Assembly (NCBI GenBank): GCA_032622095.1
Contig: CP136068.1
Span: 117,663,509-117,727,508, forward strand
Direction of reading: 5' to 3'
Source: Siphonodentalium dalli
Lineage: Eukaryota; Mollusca; Scaphopoda; Gadilida; Siphonodentaliidae
DNA length: 64,000 nt
Under the pieces are notes generated by a model. That model was not told where the DNA came from. It did no database searches and worked only from the letters and a program-made list of their open reading frames with translations. This document shows positions 12,450-23,180 of this stretch, piece after piece. The translations under genes and the position numbers were made by a program. Each line of letters begins with the position of its first letter. The first letter of the stretch is position 1.

Positions 12450-13870
12450 ATCTCCAATCTCCAAAGGCGATTATGTCCCAATGTATCTTTCCACGGCAGC
12501 AGCTGCTGTCAATAAAATAATTATTTCAGATATTGTCTACCAATCAGCGACTGATCCGGTCGATTGCTGCGTTGTAAATTCTTTGTTCAACCCAATTTTG
12601 ATATCCGCGCATACTTTATGACAAACCTTGCCGAAAGGCTTGCTTACGTCAGAAAAATGCAACGTACCTCCTTACATCAGCTAATGAACGACAAGTATAA
12701 TGATAGATATCCATGAACTGAAGTACAGTTGATTCCATTTTACTAAATCCTAATTGATTTATGCACATGTTCTTATTTTCCTCGAACAATTTCTAGATAA
12801 TACTTGGAAAAATTATTCATCTAAACGTTTGGAAAAGAGAGAGAGAGGGGAGAGAGAGGGTTTAGAAGAGAAGCATGTATATCTGTATATGGCTATTATA
12901 CTGGGGATCCCCGTTTTATGTATATGTATTACGTAAAACCAATTTTCATTAATTCGTCAGGAAACTAACATATGTCAATATTAAGATTATTTTTGTTTGC
13001 AAGTGGTTCACAGAGGAAACTTGTCCATTTTTTCATAATTCTGGAACCTAACATATCTAGGCCACATGCTTAAGCTGCTTAAAGTTGACTTCGGGTATTC
13101 AAGACAACTTCTGTAGTAATTTGATATCATCTCGTTTCACAAAAGGTAATTATTTAAGAAATGACATGATAAATGATTGCGGTCATTGGATTTTGAGTGT
13201 GTGACTCCCTAGGGATTCACACGGACTTTATTTAATTGGTCTGCCGGTCAAAACCATGACCCCAACCGATCTTCAAGTCATTCATTACAATCATATACCA
13301 GTACATTATAATAGAACAATAATAACATGAACAACTTTTCAGAACTACCAAAACAATTGAAAGTAACACATTGTTCAAATTCCAACACAGTCTTCCAATA
13401 ACAAAATGCAGTGAGCGCGTGCATGTGATCAGCTTGAAGTGACGTAGGTGGTTCGTCGTTTTTATGAAGTGGTGGCTGTACTTATTGGTTGATGAACAAC
13501 GGTTCGTTTAAACCGTATGTCTACTGATTCTTACAGGCGCTAAATATGTGAATGTATAGTGTGTGATTATGTGGATATAGGTGAATCACTGAACTAGGAC
13601 TGAAACTATCCTGGAAGAACTCACAATTTAGAGTTATTTGGTGAAATATAATACGTCTGTTTTTACCAAATGTAGTGTACTGTAGAGTTTTCCTCCAACT
13701 TGATTGCATGGTATTCGACTAATGACTTCATAGAATTTGGAGAATCCCTTTTTGCTATTTTAATGGCCGCCATAACCTCATTTCTCTTCGCTCTAATTTT
13801 AATATTTTTATTTTTTGCTATCTTGTGATTCGCTGTCGATTTATTTGTCTGATGAATTTCCTGGCATCAC
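12450..13870. other. No gene recognised
   Basis: Intergenic sequence with a short GA-rich patch (12.83-12.86 kb). The ORF at 13521-13709 (minus, 62 codons) has no family. Confidence 0.5.
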
Positions 13871-14215
13871 AACTAAAGTGATGTGAAACACTCCGGTAGG
13901 GTGATCAAATAGAAATGGAGAATAATCTTGCTCAAAGAAGTTATTTCTCATTCTAATATATTAATTAAATGCAGTAACTCTCGATAGCGAAATCGTTTCA
14001 TTTATCGCCGATAGTTGCGTCCCGAATCGGGATGTAAATATTTACCATTGAGCGTAGTTCATATTTGCGTGAGATGTTCGGTAATGTTATAATATAATTC
14101 CACATCCCTCCAGTTGGCATAGTACCTGAGTGCTGACTTATCAGTTTCACATCCCCGAAAATAATTGAAGTCCATAATATGTCTTTAATCATCCGGGACA
14201 ATTTTCTTTATTAAT
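13870..14215 (+). repeat. Dispersed repeat family, copy at 13.9 kb
   Basis: CTAAAGTGATGTGAAACACT, GGGTGATCAAAT, GAGAATAATCTTGCTCAAAG, TTGCGTCCCGAATCGGGATG and TATTTACCATTGAGCGTAGT. The same words in the same order occur at 46.49-46.87 kb and inverted at 10.84-11.13 kb. A 67-codon minus-strand ORF (13998-14201, ending RDATIGDK) covers part of it. Confidence 0.7.
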
Positions 14216-14390
14216 GTTTTACTTGAGGTATGTTTGGCAGCCAGCGATTGTAATAATCGTGTGAGCTGCTGGCATATTGCGTGAACAGAAGATTTTAATA
14301 TTTCTTCAAAAGCATAGGCCAAAAAGGTATTTGTTAACGGTTTCAAAGTCAGCCGAGCTAAAATTTCAATTTCGTCTGTTGGCAGATGTA

Positions 14391-14886
14391 TTATGTCACG
14401 GTATACTCGTTCTCAGCGATAGTACTGCGGGGAATTTTAAATTTAATTCGGTATCCTAATATATTACACGGGACATCACATAATACAAGATTAACGTCTT
14501 CGTTGACCAAAAATGTCAACAACGAAGAGGTAGTACTTGTAAATAGTGTGGCACCAGACACTTTTTGCGCCATGCCAAAGATTATGGAAATTCTTCCTAT
14601 TTCCCCATAAACACCATGCTCACCGCCTATAAATTGAATTAATCTTTTCAACAGGTATCGATTGAAGGTGATTATGAGAAACTGTAATTCACTCATTCAG
14701 CTTCCTACAAAAAATCAATTTCGGCGGCCCTGATGTCAGTTGCCCAGGTGAGAACATAGCATTTACGCTAGAGGCCTGCTCACGGATGTTAAAATCTAAA
14801 CCATTATGCGTTGTAGACAGCGAAGCGTTGTTCGCTATAGAATACAAGAAAACCATTGCCAGAAATGGTAACGCGCCCAAGCTCAT
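14391..14886 (-). pseudogene. Uncharacterised ORF pair, possibly a degraded or spliced secreted-protein gene
   Basis: Two adjacent minus-strand ORFs. The upper (14689-14886, 65 residues) begins MSLGALPFLAMVFLYS, which looks like a signal peptide. The lower (14391-14696, 101 residues) is in another frame and includes VSGATLFTSTTSSLLTFLVN and CDVPCNILGYRIKFKIP. A GAATTACAG acceptor-like site lies between them. A related signal-peptide-like stretch ([17 protein letters not shown]) occurs on the minus strand at 48.59-48.63 kb inside an SLC23 intron. The 3' flanking sequence (13.87-14.2 kb) also recurs at 46.49-46.87 kb, so the locus seems to have been duplicated. I do not recognise a family. Confidence 0.3.
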
Positions 14887-15369
14887 ATATTATATACCTA
14901 TGATTGTAATTATAGAATCTTTTTCATTTCTGTTATTTGTAATTGTCATAGCTTATCACAAACCAAAAATCAACATTATTGACATAATTAAAGGCCAATA
15001 AACGAAATTGAAATTCTCAACCCACCTTTTCACCGGGCTCGGCCTCGGGGTCGCACTACATCTTTTAATGTGTCCCAATAATTAACATTCTATAAATAGA
15101 ACCACCATGCGCTATGGCAGCGCCCAGGCGAAACAGTAATTTGTACATTAGTATACACGCGGCGCGTGTAATAAGTTCGATAACTTGTCTATTCTAGGAG
15201 AAAGTGATAAGGACAGTTTGTAAACTGCCAACCATGTCCAGTTCAGCAAATCTTTCACAGATCGTCGTGTATATACATGAAGCATGATTTATCGATCGGT
15301 GTGAATTAGAATGGGGAAACATGATGCACGATGTGTTTTATGGGCGTCTACCGGTGTGGTTTCCGATGA

Positions 15370-15530
15370 AAAATATCCGTTTAACAGCATTTCCATTGTA
15401 AAATCCACCCTTAAATGTTACAAAATATCCGTTTAACAGTATTCCCATTGTAAAATCCACCCTTAAATGTTACAAAATATCGGTTTAAACAGCATTCCCA
15501 TTGTAAAATCCACCCTTAAATGTTACAAAA
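15370..15530 (+). repeat. 52-bp tandem repeat, three units
   Basis: Units starting near 15,370, 15,422 and 15,474 share AAAATATCCGTTTAACAG, TTCCCATTGTAAAATCCACC and CTTAAATGTTAC, more than 90% alike. Located just downstream (minus sense) of the WAP exon. Confidence 0.9.
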
Positions 15531-15705
15531 TCATAGAAGACGGCTTGTTTATCACCTAAAAGTTATTTTTCTAAATTGTGAAATTATTCGGAAACGCGAA
15601 TATTAAAAATGAGAATGAGATAGTTTTCCGTATCCAATCAAATCTATTTATACACGTATGCATTGTATGCATGCGTGTGGTGTTACATATACTGATTATG
15701 TTTAC

Positions 15706-15852
15706 CTCTTCGCGCTGTTTGGCATGTGTGCCCACATCCATTGGAGCAACATAGCTCATTTGGATCCGAACATGGGTTATCCTTGTTACAGGCTTCAACG
15801 CAGATCCCAAAGGCGCCTTTCTTCAGCTTCGGACACATCAACGGGGGTCTAC
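15706..15852 (-). CDS. WAP (four-disulfide core) domain exon
   Basis: 147 nt, phase 1 in and phase 1 out, 49 residues. The core runs CPKLKKGAFGICVEAC, NKDNPC, ELCC, SNGCGHTC: eight cysteines in WAP order with the expected paired CC and GCG..C ending. WAP domains are secreted, often serine-protease inhibitors or antimicrobial effectors, and in molluscs some are shell-matrix or mucus proteins. The acceptor is GTTCCAG/GTAGAC and the donor AGAG/GTAAAC. A symmetrical 1-1 exon is typical for this domain. With exon 1 the precursor would be about 69 residues before its last exon. The terminal exon was not identified. One candidate acceptor near 15.2 kb (TTTCTCCTAG) would give a stop after one more residue. 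Confidence 0.92.
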
Positions 15853-18489
15853 CTGGAACGACAAGACGATGGTGTGAATAGTGGAGACGAATGAAACAAT
15901 AATATAAGATACGATGACAATGTGTATGGCAGCGCATACGATGACGAAAAGGATGGGGTGAGGTTTATTGTTATCGTCGTCGTTTATGAGGATTATTTGT
16001 ACTGAGGTGGAACTATACTATGAATAATTGTTTGTAGGAGTTTACTATTGTTAGTGAGAAGTAACTAGAGGTTGCATCGGCGGTGCTGGCATAACCCCAC
16101 GCGGTGGCAAATTCAAACATGACAGGTAAAAACACAAATATTGAGGACCTCTACAATTCTGTCCACCGTATGATCAGTCATTCAAATAATCGTTAATAAC
16201 ATCAACATAAGAGCCGAACAGACACAGATCGTAACAAAAAAAGTCAAAATAAGGGCCTTAACTGAGAAAAAAAACTGATTTTTTCGCACTCGCACTAATA
16301 CGAGACAGGGCGGCAAGCAACTTGTATAACACATTATTGAAATTGGTTCATATCAAACCGGTCGGAAAATATCAAAGAAATTTGACGAACGAAGGGCCAT
16401 AACTCAGGCAAAACAATTCAAACAAGGTCATGTGGCACTCATTTTAAAGCAGTCGTGATGGTCTACCTCCTTATCAAATTTCATTCAGATCTAATGGCTG
16501 AGATATCTCCGCGGGCGGAATAAAAATCACGATTTCCAGATTAACTAAGGAAAACATTAGAATGGAAAACGTGAACAACCTCATTTGCCCCTCTTTTGAA
16601 AACAGATTTCCAAATATATAAAGAAGGATAATTCTAGTACGGAAACGTGAACAACGTCATTTGCCCCTCTTTTGAAATCAGTCACGATGGTATCAGGGAT
16701 GGTGGTGAACTTCCATACCAAATTGAATTGCTTAACTTTCCGCGCGGAAGCTGAGACTGACGAAATGGTAGTTTTGGGACTTCCATTTTGTGGGACCTCG
16801 ACAAGGGTTATGGTACTTCCATATTGAGTTTTTACGAACTGCCCCTGCATGGGACTAAACCACAGAATACCAAGTTTCAAGGCGACTGAAGATCCAAAAC
16901 TAATGTTATCACCCCGATACCAAAAGCAAAACAAAAATGGCGAAAAAAGGGGCCATTTCTCCTGACAACTTAGGGGAAAATTCTAAATTGACAAAGCATG
17001 CTCTGTGACTATTACCGGTTTATGGGACTTTTTGAGGGCTCACAAACATAAGGTATCTGTCCAGTAGTGTCCAAAAATGCCCATATCAAAAGATGTCCAT
17101 GGAGTACTGGGACTTTTGTATGGAATCTAATTTTAGCATATTTGTGAGACTTAATAATGAGACAATATACATTAAAATTGTGAAACTTTCAAAAAGTCAC
17201 ATGAGCCAGAAAAAAGTCCCACACCATACCATTCGTAAAGACGGACAGGCGGACGGTGCGACGCACAAACGGACGCATGCACTAAAGGACAATCACGCGA
17301 CACAACGGACGCCCCCACGGACGGCCGCAGTCAATCCAGTATATCCCCAATTTTCTTCGAAAGTAGGGGTATACAATGTTCTCATTCCGCTGATACTATG
17401 AACCTACGATTACAACCATACATGACAAATAGTATGTGTTCTTTATGACTACTAATATTTCCCAATCACAAAGAATATTGGAGTATACTGAAATTTCATT
17501 GAAAGTTACAACTTTAAGGGACATGACTAAGTCAAATACCAATTCTCTATTTTCAGTTTTTCACCCGCCCCCCCTCCCCAACCGTTAGGGAAAAATTGTT
17601 AGCAGCTGGAAATTACATGTCAACAGCCAAAATGTGTTGGAATTTCAGCGCCAGGCGCAACCTTGTTTCGAAATTTCAGACCAAAAGGAGATTGAAATTC
17701 AAATTGTTTGATATTCCAACTAGTGTTTTTATGTGAATTAATTTTTTTTTTTTTTAAAGAAACTTTCGACCTAAAATGATGTTGGTGCAGATGGAATATC
17801 TCGGACATAGACATTTCGGTCTCTTTCTACGGCGACCATGTCCACGTCCCCGCTCGTGTCTGTAACAATACCATAATTTAAAACTGGTAGCCCGTGGAGC
17901 TCGTTTTCCAAATGGTATGTTTTCTTGTGTTGAATTCTTCAAGAAATACCGTTTTTTGTTATATTAGATTAGTCATGTTGGTGTGGTTGTCGTAATAATA
18001 TATGGTATAGTAATGACAAATCGATCAGATTACGACGTTTTATATACCAGAACAAAGATTGATTGAACCCATGTACCCGTTAGTAGTGCGTTTTGGTGAC
18101 CAAATGTCGACTTTCAAAACAGAATGTTTTAACACGTTTTTATTTTTTTGTCAGCCAACCAAAAATTCCAATGATCGTCTCTTATATATAGCGCCCATGC
18201 CCAAAAGCATTAGACAATATAGAGCGTTCACAAAGCGTTTGAGGTCATTTTCGACGAATTGTTTACAGTTTATTGTGCGGATTTCCGCAAGACCTGTGCC
18301 ATAGGAATGGTGTATTCAAGTGTTTTTCTTTTGCTCGGTAAGCTGCAAGTTAGCAACGTTAATTTGTCAAAGTTAATGTCAAATCTTACGGGTTATCTTT
18401 AAGATTCTATAGTGTATCAAATGCCACATTTGGAACGATGAGACGAGAAGTGCCACCCGTTTTGTTTGATCTAACATTTTCTATCAACA

Positions 18490-19620
18490 TATTTCCAGAG
18501 ACGTGGCGATAGGGGGAGTTTGGTGGTGTCAACCCCCCCCCCCCCCCCCCCCCCACTTTGGTCAAAATGTTCAACAGTCAGAAATGTCATACCTGCCAAA
18601 CCATTAGTTGGAAATTTCGCACCAACAATAGGTTGAAAATGTTCTTGTAGTTTGATTTTCAAACAATTTATTGGGGGAATTAATTGTTTTTGGCCCAATA
18701 TTTGCATATCTTCCTATTTTTGTAAAAAAAATTTGGACTGCAATGGTCATCAGTTGGAAATTTTCCAAACCTTAGGGGGGGGTTGACAGGTTGGAAATTT
18801 CCAACACTTGGAAAGCTTGTGTCCTGGTCCCTCCTCCGTGGCCAGTCAAAAACTGCTAGTTAATTTAAGAAACCAATATTGTCATACATTTGGTCAAGAG
18901 TGTCATTGGAATTGTCATCAGTTGGAAATTTTCCAACTCTAGGAAGGCTTGAGGCTAGTCTAGATGCTAGGATTTTGCGATTTTCTTGTTCAGATTAAAA
19001 AATGTTCGGACACCGGGACGAACAACGGTGGGCCCGGTGTGTCATTGTCCCTCCACCGTTGCCAATACAAAACTACTAATTAGTTTAACAAAACAATATT
19101 ATTTTACTACATTTGGTCAAACTTGTGGACTGAAATGGTCATCAGTTGGACAATTTTCCAACCTGAGGGGGAGTATGAGGTTTGAAATTTCCAACACTAG
19201 GAAAGCTTCAGTTGAGGCCAGTCTAGATTCTAGGATGTGCGATTTTCTAGTATAGTTTTCAAATTGTTCTCACACCGGGCCGAACAACCATGGCCGGCCT
19301 GGTGTGTCCTGCTCTCTTGCCCGTAGCCGTGTGCATTTTTCTGGAGTGTGGAGTTTGACCACTAGATGTTAGGATTTATGCAATTTTCAGGTTAAAATAT
19401 CTGAATAATGTTTTCATTACCGGGAAAATAGAACCATGGTTTATGAATATATAGGATATTATATGCCTAAGCACTGGGGTACAAGGGCGGGGGTGCAAAT
19501 AGAATTATGCAAAATTTGTGTTTGGTCTGATTCAAGGGGGGGGGTGCAGTTGGAAGTTCCCAAGGTGGACACCCCCTCCAACGGAGTCCCTCTAGCCACG
19601 TCCCTGCATAATGCAGCTTC
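18490..19620 (+). repeat. Dispersed element with TTGGAAATTTCC motifs
   Basis: Internal near-repeats: AATGGTCATCAGTTGGAAAT (18.75 kb), TTGTCATCAGTTGGAAATTT (18.91 kb) and AATGGTCATCAGTTGGACAA (19.13 kb), each followed by CTAG or AGG and ACTAGGAAAGCTT-like words. The right part (19.27-19.60 kb: CCGTAGCCGTGTGCATTTTT, CCACTAGATGTTAGGATTTA, ATAGAACCATGGTTTAT, GTGCAGTTGGAAGTTCCC) recurs at 7.10-7.37 kb. It contains a 26-base poly-C tract (18,529-18,554). Inside the WAP intron. Confidence 0.65.
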
Positions 19621-19913
19621 TGTGTTTTAAAGATGGTTGAACTTGAACTTTCCGTATAGATTCATGGTGTAAACTAATAAGTTTGAGTCCGATAAACCAG
19701 TCAACAAAAGCTTATGTCACAAGGAAATAATTTTGTTCTCCAATTATTTTCTATCAATTGGGACAGAACATGTGGCTATTTTAGAACAATATGACATTTG
19801 TTTTTGAAAATCTATCATTCAAAACAAAAAATATAATTATCCTGTGTTTCGGAACAACAATGTAAAAGTTCCCTCAAAACGAGTAACATAGACATTATTT
19901 GAAGATGACGATG

Positions 19914-19914
19914 A

Positions 19915-19954
<40 letters not shown>

Positions 19955-19955
19955 C
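19914..19955 (+). repeat. (GTT)n microsatellite
   Basis: About 14 uninterrupted GTT/TTG units after GATGACGATGAT. In the WAP intron. Confidence 0.95.
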
Positions 19956-20039
19956 AAATTGTGCTTGGAAGAGATAGAACGTCTTTAAAGGAAAATTATG
20001 AGTTATAATAAATTATCAAATTGTTAACACTTCCATTAC

Positions 20040-20146
20040 TGGAGATTCCTGAAATTTTGCGAAAACCCTGTGCAATGCATTCGCTTATATATGCGAGGCT
20101 CCATATGTGAGACTCGCATATATAAGATAATGCACTGGCCCAGGAA
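20040..20146 (+). repeat. Single hairpin module with shared leader
   Basis: One palindrome, CAATGCATTCGCTTATATATG with loop GAGGCTCCATATGTGAGACTC, inside the WAP intron. The leader (GATTCCTGAAATTTTGCGAA then AACCCTGTG) matches the leader of the 27.2-kb copy (TTCCTGGATTTTTGCGAAAA), so both derive from one element family. It lacks the second hairpin. Confidence 0.7.
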
Positions 20147-20228
20147 CTCCGACATGAACGCAAATGAAAGATTTAAACGTTGTTGTAACAGGAGCTTTGT
20201 AACCCTGAAAGCATCTTTAGCGACTTAC

Positions 20229-20289
20229 CTTCAACGTTGGAGACGATGACACACATCACGACCAAAGCCAGCACTACCGCAAACTTCAT
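20229..20289 (-). CDS. WAP-domain secreted protein, exon 1 (signal peptide)
   Basis: The ATG at 20287-20289 opens 20 codons, MKFAVVLALVVMCV then IVSNVE, and ends in phase 1 at AAG/GTAAGT. This is a classic short signal peptide: one lysine, then a Val/Ala/Leu/Met core. A pyrimidine-rich acceptor (TTTTCCTTCTAG) ends at 20,302, just 5' of the ATG, so a separate 5' UTR exon is likely further upstream (above 20.3 kb). The phase and strand match the WAP exon 4.4 kb downstream. Joining the two is inference from phase, strand and biology. Confidence 0.8.
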
Positions 20290-20301
20290 CTCTGTGACTG
20301 T

Positions 20302-23180
20302 CTAGAAGGAAAACAAACTCTGGAGAAGGTACCCTCGTATTCTAAATCTCTAACAGAAACTATAAGCGACGTGGTTAACGCTGACAGAAATTGTGCCCTG
20401 ATGTATGGATGTTGTTGTTTTTAATGCGATTGAATATGATACGCGCCAATGCATTTCATGCTAAAACATTTATTGAATACCCTGGGGGTTGACATATCCT
20501 TTGAAAAGCATTACCACGTTCTCAGTTATTTAATGTGTATGATATGAACAGCCTACTTTTGATGACACGACATGGATGATGATGATACAAACAATCGACG
20601 TGTTGTTTACATTGCATACTTGGAATAGTTGATAGCCGACAAACCGAGTAACTCAATAATTATTTGCAGTACATGGCCACTAGCATTTATTTTATGTACT
20701 GCATAAATATAGTCTGCACCCAGTATCTGTATAGACTGTATACGCGTAGGGGTAATTATATTTACACTTCTGAATGTATTCGTGCTGTGGAACCTGAATG
20801 GAGGATATTGATTGGTTGAAATCACCATGTGACACCACAACTTTATTTCATATTGCATGGACACAACTGGAAGCGCGATACCAGAATATCGTTCAAAACT
20901 AGCTAAAAGTCCGTTTAATTTGAAAGTTGAGTGTAAATATACTTGTGTACTGAGGGTTATCAGCGCGGTGTTTGTCAGGGCAGTCCTAACCGAAAGAATA
21001 GTCCGCATTTAAGTACTTCACATATTGCATTTATATATATATCGACAGATTTTTATCCTTTGGGTGTATGTGTGTCGCTTTAATGGATGACTTGTGTACA
21101 ATGTTGTTACCAAAGAAAGCGCATTTACACAAAGCTACATACACATAGGTTGCAACTTGTTTTCCTTCTTTTAATTCATTTAATTATTTTTTGTTGTATT
21201 ATTATCTCGGATAAAGTTACCTAGATATGTATATACTCAGATATAGTCTGGTAACATACCCCGGTATTCAAAGATATATTCATTACGTTATGGGACGCGA
21301 CCATATTTGAAAACACCATATGTTGTTTTTGTATATGTATTATGTTCTCATAATATCATGTAAAATGATTTATTTGAGAATAAACACTTTAACTTGAACT
21401 TCAACAAAACGTGAGGTCATGCAGCGGACGCAAGCGATTGGATTTCATTCTATGCAACATGATGCATAGTATATCACACTTTACTATTAACCCGATATCG
21501 TACGTACATTTCCCATGCCTATGTATATATTATAGTCCAGGAGATCGGGAGGTAGTGTTGCTCATATTGACGGACAAGCTGCGACCATGTTATTTTTAAT
21601 GTTTTAGGTATGGTAATGAAGAAAAATCATGATAGCAAGAACAAATTTGTAGCCTTCTTTGTTTTTTTTGTTTTTTTGGGCATTTTTCTACATTTTAAGC
21701 CCAAAATTTTCATTTTTTTTTCAATGTGTAAAGATTTCATTTTAGTATGATTTTGGTGATTAAGTTGAATAGTAATTGTGTTAATGATGTTAAATAACTA
21801 ATTGTGCTAAAAAAAATTGAAGAATTTCAATTTTTTTTTTTCAATTTTTTACCAATTTGTTTTACTTTTTTACGCAAAATCGTCCAAATTGCAACCATTT
21901 CATCTTAGTATGATTTTAAGGTTAAATTCACCATAATTATTTTAATATTGTTAAATGATTTACAACTTGGCTTCTACAATGTTTTTAAATTGATTTAAGA
22001 AGGTTTCTACTTGTTTTCTAAGTTGAGGGGTGGTCTAATTCAAATCCAATTAAACATTGTACTGTTCAAAATTAGATAAATTCCTTAAGGCGTATGGTAG
22101 ATATACGTAACTAGTTTTCAAAACGTATACATATGCCTTTCTATCCTGTGTGTTATGCACGCGAGTCGGATTTTACATATTAAATTATGATGAAAAACCC
22201 TGAATTTTGGGTGTGGTCACATTTGTGGTCATAATATTCCGATTAGAGAGTGGATGGACATGGGCCATGCGACACTGTGCAGTATATATGTATATAACAA
22301 GCATGACGTGAGACATTAGTATCTTTCTACTAAACTGTGCTTCCAGAGTTATCAGGAATCTAGTATCGGTGTGTCAAAGGACCACTGGGAGATAATAGGA
22401 TGTCCAATGACTCCTATATTTCTATCGTATCACAGTAAAGCTTTTTTTGTCAAATTGGCGCGGTTTACACGATCAACGTTCGATTTTCTTTACAATTATA
22501 TGTTACAAGCAACTAATTATATAGAGTTACCCTTCTTGAAACTCGAGTCAGCATAACAAAAAAATCAGGCTGCTGATTGGTTGATTATCATTGAGGGAAA
22601 TATCCCTAATCGGGAACAGAAAATCATAGCCTACGTAAATATGGCGTTCGTGTATGTTTAGATGTCCAGGAAGAGTCTGGTGGTGTCCAGAAGTTACGGA
22701 AGGGGTCTGGATATGTTTATGCTGCTGAATTTTGTGCAGTAAATGGGGTAGTTGTGGAAATGCAAGATTTTCGTTTGAAAAAAATACCGAAAAGGGCACG
22801 TTTGTTGTAACACACTTGTGTAGCGGATGACGTTCTAAGGGAAAATTGACCACTTGAAGTTCAAATAGGCTTAACCCATAGCCGGCGGGACTTTTAGTTA
22901 ACACTGTCGCCTATGGAAAATAATTAGGTGTTTGTAACCTATAGATACGAAGCTTCGGTACATTAATTATTATTCATATATTACTATATTTAAATCATAT
23001 TTATGCATACAGTCGGCGTCGAAACAAAAACATGAATATACCGATTATTCGTGACATTCAAGTTAAATGTTCAATAATAGAACATTATACTGTGACCGGT
23101 TCATTCAACATGGAGTTAATCAAGGTGTATCTTTATTAATAACATTATACAGTACTATCAAAATCAGAAGAAACATGTGG
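20302..23180. other. Intergenic; possible LINE 3' tail near 21.2-21.4 kb
   Basis: No gene recognised. The sequence near 21,376-21,405 (GAGAATAAACACTTTAACTT then GAACTTCAAC) looks like a LINE/SINE 3' end with a poly(A) signal. The minus-strand ORFs at 20607-21008 (133 codons) and 22548-22904 (118 codons) show no domain. T-rich, A-rich stretches occur at 21.65-21.87 kb. Confidence 0.45.

Larger units (their letters stand above)
15853..20228 (-). other. Intron of the WAP gene
   Basis: 4.4 kb between the signal-peptide and WAP exons. It holds an unclassified repeat-like block at 16.25-17.4 kb (CGGACGG-rich end near 17.25 kb), a poly-T at 17.74 kb, a dispersed element with TTGGAAATTTCCAAC motifs at 18.49-19.62 kb, a (GTT)n tract and a palindromic hairpin module at 20.07 kb. 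No other WAP-like exon is visible in it. Confidence 0.6.
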
